Source: Polynucleobacter sp. 71A-WALBACH
GTDB taxonomy: Bacteria; Pseudomonadota; Gammaproteobacteria; Burkholderiales; Burkholderiaceae
Reading direction: 5' to 3'
Assembly (NCBI RefSeq): GCF_018882365.1
Contig: NZ_JACVOP010000001.1
Location: 310,001 to 374,000, forward strand
Length of the DNA stretch: 64,000 bases
Below the pieces are notes generated by a model. That model made no database searches, was not told the DNA's origin, and saw only the letters and a list, made by a program, of their open reading frames with translations. Position numbers and translations under genes: made by a program. Shown one piece after another: positions 56,338 through 64,000 of the stretch (the stretch's first letter is position 1; each line of letters opens with the position of its first letter).

Positions 56338-57473
56338 GATTTGGCCTCTAGCATTTGTTCAAAATAAGCGCGAATCAAATTGTGATACCGAGAGTCATCC
56401 AATAAGAAAGCATCGTGCCCATGCGGTGCATCAATCTCCGCATAACTTACTTCACTCTTATTGCTAAGCAAAGACTCCACAATCTCGCGACTGCGGTTTG
56501 GGGGGAAGCGCCAATCTGTGCAAAAGCTTACAACTAAAAATTTGGCTTGCACTTCGGCTAGGGCGCGGTTCAAGCTGCCACCATAACGACGAGAGGGGTC
56601 GAAATAATCCAATGCCCTAGTAATCAGTAAATAGGTATTGGCGTCAAAGTAAGTGGAAAACTTATCGCCTTGATGGCGCAAATAGCTCTCAACCTCAAAT
56701 TCGACATCGAAGCTAAAGCGATAGTCTTGAGATTCGCCATTGGGCCTTTGTAGCTCGCGCCCAAACTTTTCCGCCATATCATCGTCAGATAAATAGGTGA
56801 TATGCCCAACCATGCGAGCCAATTTTAGGCCGCTCTTGGGAACTACGCCATGCTCGTAGTAATTGCCGCCATGAAAATCTGGATCAGACAAAATGGCATT
56901 ACGCGCCACTTCATTAAACGCAATATTCTGTGCACTCAGTTTTGGTGTGGATGCAATTACCAAGCAATGCCCGAGGCGCTTTGGAAACTGAATTGACCAA
57001 GCCAATGCCTGCATACCGCCTAAGCTCCCGCCCATTACAGCAGCAAAACGGCGAATGCCTAACTTATCAGCCAAGCGCGCTTGGGTATTTACCCAATCTT
57101 CAACCGTAATCACCGGGAAGTCTGCGCCATAAGGTTTGCTAGTAGCGGGATTGATGCTCATTGGGCCTGTAGATCCAAAACAAGACCCCAAGTTGTTAAC
57201 GCCAATGACAAAGAAGTGATCAGTATCAACAGGCTTGCCCGGTCCAATCATGTTGTCCCACCAACCAATATCGCTAGCATCATCAGGATTAGGGCCAGCT
57301 ACATGGTGAGAGGCATTTAATGCATGGCAAACCAGCACAGCATTACTTTTATCGGCATTGAGCTTGCCGTAAGTTTCAATAACTAAATCGTAGCCCGATA
57401 AAATGGCGCCACTCTGCAAAGGCAAGGGCTCGGCAAAGTGGATAGTGTTTCTAGAGAGATGTAGCTCGCTCAT
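56334..57473 (-). CDS. metX: Homoserine O-acyltransferase (MetX)
   Basis: MetX activates homoserine with an acyl-CoA, the entry step of methionine synthesis. The 379-residue alpha/beta hydrolase has the nucleophile elbow [26 protein letters not shown], the acid in [12 protein letters not shown] and the base in [11 protein letters not shown]. Whether acetyl- or succinyl-CoA is used cannot be told here, though betaproteobacterial MetX is often a succinyltransferase. It overlaps the slmA-like gene and metW by four bases each. Confidence 0.94.
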   Translation of the reverse strand: MSELHLSRNTIHFAEPLPLQSGAILSGYDLVIETYGKLNADKSNAVLVCHALNASHHVAGPNPDDASDIGWWDNMIGPGKPVDTDHFFVIGVNNLGSCFGSTGPMSINPATSKPYGADFPVITVEDWVNTQARLADKLGIRRFAAVMGGSLGGMQALAWSIQFPKRLGHCLVIASTPKLSAQNIAFNEVARNAILSDPDFHGGNYYEHGVVPKSGLKLARMVGHITYLSDDDMAEKFGRELQRPNGESQDYRFSFDVEFEVESYLRHQGDKFSTYFDANTYLLITRALDYFDPSRRYGGSLNRALAEVQAKFLVVSFCTDWRFPPNRSREIVESLLSNKSEVSYAEIDAPHGHDAFLLDDSRYHNLIRAYFEQMLEAKS

Positions 57474-58126
57474 TCGGACAGAAGAATACGAAGACTAATA
57501 TCAGATGCTTCAGTTGGAAGCTTCTTAAAGCCACTACGAGCAAAGCGATGCCAGCGACCCAAGACATAACTCATCAACATCGCTGCGCGAATACTGACTT
57601 CATCTTGAGATACATTTGCCCACGCACCACCCTGAGATTGAGCAATACGTAGCGCCTGCTTTATAGATGCCTCGACTCGATCGAGCACTTGAGTAATGCG
57701 CTCTTGCAAGCGGTCATCCTCTTGCAATAAAGCATCGCCCAAAAGAACGCGAGTCATACCGGGATTTTTTTCAGCAAAGAATAGAAGCATTTGCAACATG
57801 CCACGAGCTTGCGCAAGACCAGATTCTTCTTTTTGATTAATTTGATTAATCAAACCAAATACAGTTTGCTCAATAAACGAAATCAAGCCCTCAAACATTT
57901 GCGCCTTACTAGCAAAGTGTCGGTAAAGCGCTGCTTCTGAAACTTGGATTTTTGCCGCCAAGGCCGCAGTAGTTACGCGCTCACCCTTGGGGTTTTGCAA
58001 CATCTCTGCCAGCACTTGCAGAATCTGCAGGCGACGCTCACCTGGGCGCGGACGCTTACGTGTCTTACCCTCATCAGCAACTGTGGCTTCGATTTCTGAC
58101 GAGGAAGAATCTAAAGAATCACGCAT
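57470..58126 (-). CDS. slmA: TetR family protein, likely nucleoid occlusion factor SlmA
   Basis: The 218-residue protein has an N-terminal disordered tail, then a TetR helix-turn-helix ([13 protein letters not shown] to [20 protein letters not shown]) and the SlmA-like C-terminal ligand domain ([21 protein letters not shown]). SlmA binds DNA and blocks FtsZ over nucleoids; the C-terminal [20 protein letters not shown] matches it. It overlaps metX by four bases. Confidence 0.85.
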   Translation of the reverse strand: MRDSLDSSSSEIEATVADEGKTRKRPRPGERRLQILQVLAEMLQNPKGERVTTAALAAKIQVSEAALYRHFASKAQMFEGLISFIEQTVFGLINQINQKEESGLAQARGMLQMLLFFAEKNPGMTRVLLGDALLQEDDRLQERITQVLDRVEASIKQALRIAQSQGGAWANVSQDEVSIRAAMLMSYVLGRWHRFARSGFKKLPTEASDISLRILLSE

Positions 58127-58148
58127 GTATGTATCTCTTGTTAAATTC

Positions 58149-59051
58149 TTAACGCGAGCGGATCATCGTTCCAAATGCTTGCTCTGTCAGAATCTCCAAC
58201 AGTAAAGAGTGCTCGATTCGTCCATCAATAATGTGAACCGAATTCACCCCACTCTTTGCTGCATCCAATGCAGAAGAAATCTTTGGTAACATCCCGCCGG
58301 AAATCGTGCCATCAGCAAATAGGCCATCAATTTCACGAGCCGTTAGATCTGTTAAGAGCGTGCCATTTTTATCCATCACACCAGGAATATTAGTCATCAT
58401 GACCAACTTCTCTGCATGCAAAATCTCTGCCATCTTCCCAGCTACCAAGTCAGCATTAATGTTGTACGCTTGACCCTCTTCGCTAAATCCAATTGGGGAG
58501 ATCACCGGAATAAAGGCGTCGTCTTGCAATGCCTTAACTACCGCCGGATTAATTGCTTCAATCTCACCGACAAAACCTAAATCAATGGTTCCGCCAGCTT
58601 TCTTTTCATCGGCAACTAACATCTTCTTAGCGCGAATTAAACCACCATCTTTACCAGTCAAGCCAACTGCCTGACCACCAAAGTGGTTAATCAACATCAC
58701 GATGTCTTGCTGCACTTCGCCACCGAGAACCCATTCGACCACTTCCATGGTTTCTTCGTCGGTCACTCGCATACCTTGAATAAAGGTGCCAGTCTTACCA
58801 ATCTTCTTAAGAGCCTCATCAATTTGCGGGCCGCCACCATGCACTACTACTGGATTCATTCCGACCAGCTTAAGCAAGATGACATCACGCGCAAAACTTT
58901 CCTTCAAGCGCTCTTCCACCATGGCATTTCCGCCGTACTTAATCACAATGGTTTTACCGTGATAAGCGCGAATATAGGGCAAAGCCTCGGCCAAAATCTC
59001 CGCCTTTAATAAAGGAGGGATCTCACTAATAGATGGGGATTGCTTAGTCAT
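58149..59051 (-). CDS. argB: Acetylglutamate kinase
   Basis: ArgB phosphorylates N-acetylglutamate in arginine synthesis. The 300-residue protein has [39 protein letters not shown] and the C-terminal [18 protein letters not shown]. It starts the minus-strand run argB-slmA-metX-metW-ampG, with a 22-base gap to slmA. Confidence 0.96.
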   Translation of the reverse strand: MTKQSPSISEIPPLLKAEILAEALPYIRAYHGKTIVIKYGGNAMVEERLKESFARDVILLKLVGMNPVVVHGGGPQIDEALKKIGKTGTFIQGMRVTDEETMEVVEWVLGGEVQQDIVMLINHFGGQAVGLTGKDGGLIRAKKMLVADEKKAGGTIDLGFVGEIEAINPAVVKALQDDAFIPVISPIGFSEEGQAYNINADLVAGKMAEILHAEKLVMMTNIPGVMDKNGTLLTDLTAREIDGLFADGTISGGMLPKISSALDAAKSGVNSVHIIDGRIEHSLLLEILTEQAFGTMIRSR

Positions 59052-59078
59052 TGCTACTTTTATATTCGATCTAGTAAA

Positions 59079-59567
59079 TTAATCGCCAAACAACTTTTGA
59101 CGAAGTTCGCGACGCTCTTGCGCCTCAAGAGAGAGATTGGCTGTCGGGCGTGCAATTAAACGGTTTAAGCCAATCGGCTCACCAGTTTCTTCGCACCAAC
59201 CATAATCACCAGACTCAATACGGGCCAAAGCCTGCTCTACTTTTTTCAATAGTTTGCGCTCACGATCACGCGTGCGTAATTCAAGAGCATGCTCTTCTTC
59301 AATCGTTGCACGATCCGCAGGATCGGGAACCAAAATGTTTTCACGTAAATGCTCTGTAGTCTCAGAGGCATTTTTCAAAATATCGTTTTTTAAGGTCTGA
59401 AGCTTTTGACGGAAAAAATCCAACTGAGCCGCATTCATATAGTCCTTCTCGGACATCTTGAGCAATTCAGCTTCTGTTAAAGGCGCACCCTTAACAACCT
59501 TAGCGCTTGCAGCCTTACTAGGGGCCTTTGCTGTAGCTGTAGATTTCGTTGGTGTTTTTACCGTCAT
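59079..59567 (-). CDS. dksA: DksA family RNA polymerase-binding regulator, cysteine-poor
   Basis: DksA inserts into the RNA polymerase secondary channel and works with ppGpp. The 162-residue protein has the coiled-coil LDFFRQKLQTLKNDILKN, tip-type DPADRATIEEEHALELRTRD and the C-terminal fold YGWCEETGEPIGLNRLIARP. Only one of the four zinc cysteines of E. coli DksA remains (C, then T, S and A). ATG 59567 has GGAAAG six bases upstream; an in-frame ATG at 59594 is possible. Confidence 0.9.
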   Translation of the reverse strand: MTVKTPTKSTATAKAPSKAASAKVVKGAPLTEAELLKMSEKDYMNAAQLDFFRQKLQTLKNDILKNASETTEHLRENILVPDPADRATIEEEHALELRTRDRERKLLKKVEQALARIESGDYGWCEETGEPIGLNRLIARPTANLSLEAQERRELRQKLFGD

Positions 59568-59680
59568 TTCATTCTTTCCATGGGTTTGAACCATTATTAC
59601 TTCATTCTGCCAAAGTTTTACTGCACTTTTGCCAATATTCATCAATATTGGCCGTGGCGCCGGATTGTACTTGAAATTCC

Positions 59681-60745
59681 CTAGGCCAAACAGCCCTCAA
59701 GCCCAGCCAGCAGGGTATCTTTAGGCAAATCTATCCCAATAAAGACCATGCGGGTTTGCTTGGGTTCTGTACCCCATAAACCAGCCATATCACTCCCCAT
59801 CATCTGATGGACGCCCTGAAACACCACTTTTCGGTTACTTCCCTTCACATATAGGACGCCCTTGTAACGCAGCATCTTTTCTCCAAAGACCTCCAAAATG
59901 CCCCCAAGGAAGTCTTCCAATTTTTTATGATCAAAGGGTTTATCACTACGAAAAACGAAGGATTGGATGCGGTCAGTATGGCCAGAATGATCGTGATGAT
60001 CATGACTATGGTCGTGTCCGCAAGTACTGTGGTCGTGGTGATCATGACTATGGTCATGACCACAATTAGCGTGGTCATGGTCGTCTTGCCCTAGAAAATG
60101 AGGGTCTATATCGAGTTTGGCATTTAAATTAAAGCCCTTGAGATCCAAAACAGCATCTAAAGGCACCACTCCTTTAGAAATTCCCTGAATTGGAGCGCGG
60201 GGGTTCATGTGCATCAAACGATTGCGTAAGGCATCTACTTCAGAGGGTGTCACTAAATCTGTCTTAGTAATAAATATTTGATCGGCAAAGCCTACTTGGC
60301 GCTGCGCTTCTTCATGCTCGGTCAGTTGCTGTGGGCCATGTTTAGCATCTACAAGAGTAACTACCGCATCCAATACGTAGTGATCCGCGACATCATCGTC
60401 CATAAAGAATGTTTGGGCCACGGGACCTGGATTAGCAACCCCAGTAGTCTCAATGACTACGCGATCAAAGCTGATCTTTTTATCTTTCCGCTGCTCCCAG
60501 AGTGAATTGAGCGCTTCAACTAAGTCGCCTCGAATGGTGCAACAAATACAACCATTGCTCATTTGCACAATATTTTCTTGATTGTCTTGAACTAAGATGT
60601 CGTTGTCGATATTCTCTTCGCCGAACTCGTTTTCAATCACGGCAATTTTTTTACCATGTTCTTCCGTCAAAATATGTTTGAGCAAAGTTGTTTTGCCGCT
60701 ACCCAAAAAGCCTGTGAGAATTGTTACCGGAATTAATGCCATCAT
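59681..60745 (-). CDS. CobW/COG0523 family GTPase, putative metallochaperone
   Basis: This 354-residue G3E GTPase has the P-loop [15 protein letters not shown], the metal-binding [13 protein letters not shown] (CxCC) and the switch and TKTD motifs, then a C-terminal CobW domain. Between them is a His-rich loop with two tandem 14-residue copies of [13 protein letters not shown](T/G). It probably supplies zinc or another metal to a partner. The ATG at 60745 or 60742 is used; the upstream frame is open to a TTG. Confidence 0.9.
   Translation of the reverse strand: MMALIPVTILTGFLGSGKTTLLKHILTEEHGKKIAVIENEFGEENIDNDILVQDNQENIVQMSNGCICCTIRGDLVEALNSLWEQRKDKKISFDRVVIETTGVANPGPVAQTFFMDDDVADHYVLDAVVTLVDAKHGPQQLTEHEEAQRQVGFADQIFITKTDLVTPSEVDALRNRLMHMNPRAPIQGISKGVVPLDAVLDLKGFNLNAKLDIDPHFLGQDDHDHANCGHDHSHDHHDHSTCGHDHSHDHHDHSGHTDRIQSFVFRSDKPFDHKKLEDFLGGILEVFGEKMLRYKGVLYVKGSNRKVVFQGVHQMMGSDMAGLWGTEPKQTRMVFIGIDLPKDTLLAGLEGCLA
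59981..60064 (-). repeat. Two 42-bp tandem repeats encoding a His-rich loop
   Basis: The 42-base units at 60064-60023 and 60022-59981 encode 14-residue copies that differ only in the last residue (T or G), with many synonymous differences in the third codon position. The duplication is inside the CobW-like gene and doubles the likely metal-binding loop. Confidence 0.8.
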
Positions 60746-60809
60746 TGATCCAATCAAAATCTATAAATACATTCCCCCAAATGGGAAGCCTTCTATCTTA
60801 CCGAGTTCC

Positions 60810-61811
60810 TCAGGCTTTGCCAGCCTTTGCGCGAGGATGGGCTTTATCGTATGCCTGCGCTAGGTGCTGAAAATCCAAAGAGGTGTAAATCTGAGTGCTA
60901 GCAATACTGGCATGACCCAGCATCTCCTGCACCGCCCGCAAATCCTGGGACGATTGCAAAACATGGCTAGCGAAGCTATGGCGCATCATGTGCGGGTGCA
61001 CATGGGTTGGCAGGCCCGCCCTCATTGCCAGAGTTCTTAGGCGAGCTTGAACTGTCCGAGGTGATAAACGCGCCCCGGTAGCTGATATAAATAAAGCGAT
61101 TGATACATCCGCTTGCTCCAGCTGATCGCGAACCGCACGCCAGACCTTAAGAGATTGCATCGCTGGTCCACCAATAGGAACTGAGCGACGTTTTCCACCC
61201 TTACCCAATACCGTCACTTCCGCAGCATCCCAATCCAACCAGCCAGCAGACTCATGCTGACGATCCTTACTTTGTATTACATCAATGCCAAGTAGTTCTG
61301 ATAAACGCAGACCGGAGGAATACAGTAAATCAATGATCGCGGCATCACGCACCGTTTCTAGATCTTGCTTTTCTTCAGCCTCTTTAACTGCTTGATTAAC
61401 CAAGGCAAGCGCCTGCTCAACTGAAAGCGCTTTAGGTAAAGACTTCAAACGTTTTGGCGCTTTCACATCATCAACGGGGTTAGCAATGAGATTGGCGGTC
61501 ACTCTTCCTGCTTGCGCATCACGGCGCGCATCTTTCTCGGTCAACCAGTCATACCAGCCCCGCCAAGCTGAAAGAGCTCTGGCAATGGTGCGAGAAGACT
61601 TTCCTTTTGAGTGCAAACGACCAGCCCAACGACGTACATGAGCATTAGTGACTTTCAATAACTCCACCGCATCATCTGTTGCAAGTGCCTGCAACTCAGC
61701 AAGATCCATACGATACGCTTTTAGCGTATGCGGTGAGAGCTGCCTCAATACATGCAGCTCGTGCAAATACTCTTGCACCAAGGGGTGAATATCAGCTGGT
61801 ACTTGGCTCAT
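60810..61811 (-). CDS. xerC: Tyrosine recombinase XerC
   Basis: XerC resolves chromosome dimers at dif with XerD and the FtsK pump. The 333-residue protein has a SAM-like core-binding domain (VQEYLHELHVLRQLSPHTLK), then the catalytic residues: Arg in SSGLRLSELLG, Lys in LGKGGKRRSVPI, His-Arg in MMRHSFASHVL, His in LGHASI and the nucleophile Tyr in TQIYTSLD. It overlaps DUF484 by 20 bases. Confidence 0.95.
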   Translation of the reverse strand: MSQVPADIHPLVQEYLHELHVLRQLSPHTLKAYRMDLAELQALATDDAVELLKVTNAHVRRWAGRLHSKGKSSRTIARALSAWRGWYDWLTEKDARRDAQAGRVTANLIANPVDDVKAPKRLKSLPKALSVEQALALVNQAVKEAEEKQDLETVRDAAIIDLLYSSGLRLSELLGIDVIQSKDRQHESAGWLDWDAAEVTVLGKGGKRRSVPIGGPAMQSLKVWRAVRDQLEQADVSIALFISATGARLSPRTVQARLRTLAMRAGLPTHVHPHMMRHSFASHVLQSSQDLRAVQEMLGHASIASTQIYTSLDFQHLAQAYDKAHPRAKAGKA

Positions 61812-62466
61812 AAGCCTGGATACGATCCAACGCTGCAGCAGTTAGCTCGGCAATTTGACGCAAATAGAATGCGCCCATATCTGCAGTAAAACGGGATTCA
61901 TCTTTACTCGCCAACAAAAGTACTGCTGGTGATTGCACTGCACCGATACTTTTGCCTAATGGCAAGCCAATGGCTACCATGCTTTGCCACTCAGGATCGA
62001 TGCTCGCTTGAGTTGCCAACAAATCTACACTTGCTGCAGCTAGCTCTTTAGCGGAGCCACATAGAGGCGTATCTATCCAGGGGCCAAATGCCGTATTTGG
62101 TGACAGGAGTTGCGCTGACTCCACTTCAAATACTTCCGCCAAACCAGCGGTTACTGCAGACTCAACATCTGCTTTTGTGTTGGCACGCATCAGGCGTAAC
62201 AACCAAGCGACCAGGCTTTGCTGAGTCTTGTCATTCCGACTGCCAAAGTGAAGCATCTCACTCAAGCGACGATTGAGCTCTTGGTTTTGCGTGCGCAACA
62301 AAGTCATTTGGCGCTCTTGTAAAGAAATTGCGCGATCTTCATGTGGATGCTTCAGGCGAATCTCATTTAAGAGATTGGCATAGCGCTCAAAGAAACCAGG
62401 GGTAGCACGCAACCACTCCGCCACCAATTCCTCTTGTTCGGCCTGCTTAGGATCAATTGCGCTCAT
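61792..62466 (-). CDS. DUF484 family protein
   Basis: The 224-residue protein has the DUF484 N-terminal VAEWLRATPGFFERYANLLNE, the coiled-coil SLQERQMTLLRTQNQELNRR and a GAF-like C-terminal part (PLCGSAKELAAASVDLLA to GAFYLRQIAELTAAALDR). The family usually sits between dapF and xerC; the function is unknown. Here it is directly upstream of xerC. Confidence 0.9.
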   Translation of the reverse strand: MSAIDPKQAEQEELVAEWLRATPGFFERYANLLNEIRLKHPHEDRAISLQERQMTLLRTQNQELNRRLSEMLHFGSRNDKTQQSLVAWLLRLMRANTKADVESAVTAGLAEVFEVESAQLLSPNTAFGPWIDTPLCGSAKELAAASVDLLATQASIDPEWQSMVAIGLPLGKSIGAVQSPAVLLLASKDESRFTADMGAFYLRQIAELTAAALDRIQAYEPSTS

Positions 62467-62492
62467 CTATTTCTTTCTCAATTAACTTGGTA

Positions 62493-63965
62493 TTAGCCCA
62501 GCTTTTTACGCAGTAGCTCATTTACTTGGCCTGGATTGGCTTTGCCTTGGGAGGCTTTCATAATCTGGCCTACCAAAGCATTGAATGCTTTTTCTTTACC
62601 AGAGCGGAACTCTTCAACAGACTTTTCATTGGCTGCCAATACCTGATCAATCATGGCCTCTAGCTCACCACTATCGCTAATTTGCTTTAAACCTTTAGCA
62701 TCAATCACTTGATCAACAGTGCTAATGGCTTTACCAGCGATCGCCTCCTCCCACAAAATCGCAAAGATATCTTTTGCGATCTTATTAGAAATGGTGCCAT
62801 CTGCAACGCGAGTTAATAGCGGCGCTAAATGTTCAGCCTTCAAGGGCGCATCTGCAGTAGCAATTCCAGCGCGATTTAATGATGAAGCGAGCTCACCCGC
62901 AATCAGGTTAGCCGCAGCCTTTGCCAAAGACTTGCCAACAATGGCAAGCAGCTCTTCAAATACTTTTGCAGTGTCGCGATCTTGCGTGAGCAATTGCGTA
63001 TCGTAGGCGCTTAAGCCAAATTCGCCTTGCCACTGTTCGCGAAGTTGCGCCGGCAACGCTGGCATCTTGCTGCGTACATCGGCAATCCATGCATCGTCAA
63101 TCACAACTGGTAACAAATCCGGATCAGGAAAATAGCGATAGTCGTTTGCATCCTCTTTGCTGCGCATGCTACGAGTTTCTTGACGATCAGGATCATATAA
63201 GCGAGTTTCTTGAATGACTGTGCCGCCGTCTTCAATCAGCTCAATTTGCCTGCGCACTTCGTATTGAATCGCCTCTTCCAAAAAGCGGAAGGAGTTCAAG
63301 TTTTTAATCTCGCAACGTGTACCGAATTCTTTTTGACCAAGCGGGCGAACAGACACGTTGGCATCGCAACGGAAAGAGCCCTCTTGCATGTTGCCATCAC
63401 AGACTCCGAGCCAGACCACTAGGGTATGAAGTGTTTTCGCGTAAGCTACTGCTTCAGCAGCGCTACGCATCACTGGCTCAGTCACAATTTCTAGCAATGG
63501 TGTGCCCGCACGATTTAAGTCGATACCACTGGATGCTTCGCCGTGCGGACCCAGAAAGCCCTCTTCGTGTACTGACTTCCCTGCATCCTCTTCCATATGG
63601 GCGCGCGTGAGCTCAACCACCATAACTTGATCGCCGACCAAGATCTCTAGCTGCCCTCCAACGACTACGGGGAGCTCCATCTGGCTGATCTGATATCCCT
63701 TCGGCAGGTCAGGATAGAAATAATTCTTGCGTGCAAAAATGCTCGCCGGTGAAATCTTCGCGCCCACCGCCAATCCAAAACGAATGGCATGCTCAACCGC
63801 CTGACGATTTAGCACGGGCAAAACACCAGGCAAAGCCAAATCGACCGCACATGCTTGGGTATTTGGACCTGCTCCAAAGCGCGTACTTGCACCACTAAAA
63901 ATTTTCGATTGTGTTTGTAATTGCGCGTGGGTCTCAAGACCAATAACGATTTCCCATTGCATCAT
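62493..63965 (-). CDS. gatB: Asp/Glu-tRNA amidotransferase subunit B
   Basis: GatB binds misacylated tRNA and performs the kinase and amidation step of the GatCAB complex. The 490-residue protein has [20 protein letters not shown], the [11 protein letters not shown] segment, [37 protein letters not shown] and the C-terminal YqeY-like helical domain ending [18 protein letters not shown] second ATG three bases downstream (63962) is possible. It overlaps the gatA stop. Confidence 0.96.
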   Translation of the reverse strand: MMQWEIVIGLETHAQLQTQSKIFSGASTRFGAGPNTQACAVDLALPGVLPVLNRQAVEHAIRFGLAVGAKISPASIFARKNYFYPDLPKGYQISQMELPVVVGGQLEILVGDQVMVVELTRAHMEEDAGKSVHEEGFLGPHGEASSGIDLNRAGTPLLEIVTEPVMRSAAEAVAYAKTLHTLVVWLGVCDGNMQEGSFRCDANVSVRPLGQKEFGTRCEIKNLNSFRFLEEAIQYEVRRQIELIEDGGTVIQETRLYDPDRQETRSMRSKEDANDYRYFPDPDLLPVVIDDAWIADVRSKMPALPAQLREQWQGEFGLSAYDTQLLTQDRDTAKVFEELLAIVGKSLAKAAANLIAGELASSLNRAGIATADAPLKAEHLAPLLTRVADGTISNKIAKDIFAILWEEAIAGKAISTVDQVIDAKGLKQISDSGELEAMIDQVLAANEKSVEEFRSGKEKAFNALVGQIMKASQGKANPGQVNELLRKKLG

Positions 63966-64000
63966 GCCACCTCGCTTGCTTGACGCAGATGCCAGTCACT
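63962..64000 (-). CDS. gatA: Asp/Glu-tRNA amidotransferase subunit A, last codons only
   Basis: The final 12 codons and TGA of a gene entering from the right edge read [12 protein letters not shown]. The WHLR motif is the typical C-terminus of GatA, and gatA usually lies directly upstream of gatB. The stop overlaps the gatB start by two bases. Only this end is inside the window. Confidence 0.75.
   Translation of the reverse strand, partial: SDWHLRQASEVA

Noticed and set aside
1..64000. CRISPR arrays, insertion sequences, tRNA or rRNA genes
   Set aside because: No repeat-spacer pattern, transposase-like protein, cloverleaf or rRNA sequence was noticed; the only tyrosine recombinase is the housekeeping XerC.

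Overview
The window reads as a chromosomal segment from a small-genome freshwater betaproteobacterium of the Burkholderiaceae, most like Polynucleobacter. This rests on recognised proteins and gene order (ybeD-lipB-lipA, birA-coaX, argS-SPOR-dsbA, metX-metW, gatB-DUF484-xerC, paired lipid A acyltransferases before dapF), moderate GC judged by eye, and very short intergenic gaps. Apart from a few regulatory stretches the DNA is packed with housekeeping genes. I see no insertion sequence, prophage, CRISPR array, rRNA or tRNA gene, and no non-coding stretch over 300 bases.

Layout. 1-1.0 kb: start of a TorF-type porin reading out of the window, with a regulatory region bearing two NtrC-like sites, then ubiK. 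1.3-6.0 kb (minus): lipoprotein, lipA, lipB, ybeD, hydrolase, [2Fe-2S] protein and VanZ-like membrane protein. 6.0-8.2 kb: birA-coaX and a heptose-phosphate adenylyltransferase. 8.25-13.07 kb: a tightly coupled five-gene operon (glutathione peroxidase, flavin amine-oxidase-like protein, DUF1365, CFA-synthase-like methyltransferase, SDR). This is the most interesting part of the window and probably concerns membrane lipid modification or oxidative stress. 13-16.5 kb: argS, SPOR protein, dsbA and a DUF1840 gene. 16.5-20.3 kb: methionine synthase split into two overlapping genes. 20.4-24.6 kb: phaM, MBL-fold hydrolase, DUF1289, acuI-like oxidoreductase, small lipoprotein, flavin reductase and GST. 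24.7-30.6 kb: a tripartite RND efflux operon. 30.7-33.1 kb: a marR-doxX-flavodoxin-pirin operon with a palindromic operator candidate. 33.3-34.8 kb: a secreted GH64-like glucanase. 34.9-47.1 kb: glmS, glmU, ttcA, folB, a FolM-like reductase, a MidA-like methyltransferase, cca, an NDUFA9-like protein, slt, 5-formyl-THF cyclo-ligase and metF. 47.2-50.0 kb: ahcY under a clear SAH riboswitch, and metK. 50.1-64 kb: lipid A acyltransferases, dapF, pyrE, xth, an ampG-metW-metX-slmA-argB run, dksA, a CobW-type metallochaperone, xerC, DUF484, gatB and the end of gatA.

How the genes work together. The methyl cycle is almost complete here: metX/metW (homoserine acylation and its partner), split metH, metF, metK and ahcY, plus folate genes (folB, FolM-like, 5-FTHF cyclo-ligase). 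The SAH riboswitch should couple ahcY, and perhaps metF behind it, to the level of S-adenosylhomocysteine. Envelope genes form a second theme (glmS, glmU, slt, ampG, lipid A acyltransferases, heptose activation, SPOR protein).

No unmistakably new system is visible. The best candidates for follow-up are the 8.25-13.07 kb lipid operon, whose CFA-like enzyme lacks two canonical active-site residues, the MarR operator, the SAH riboswitch expression platform and the GH64-like lipoprotein. Function calls come from motif and family recognition by eye; no database search was run.
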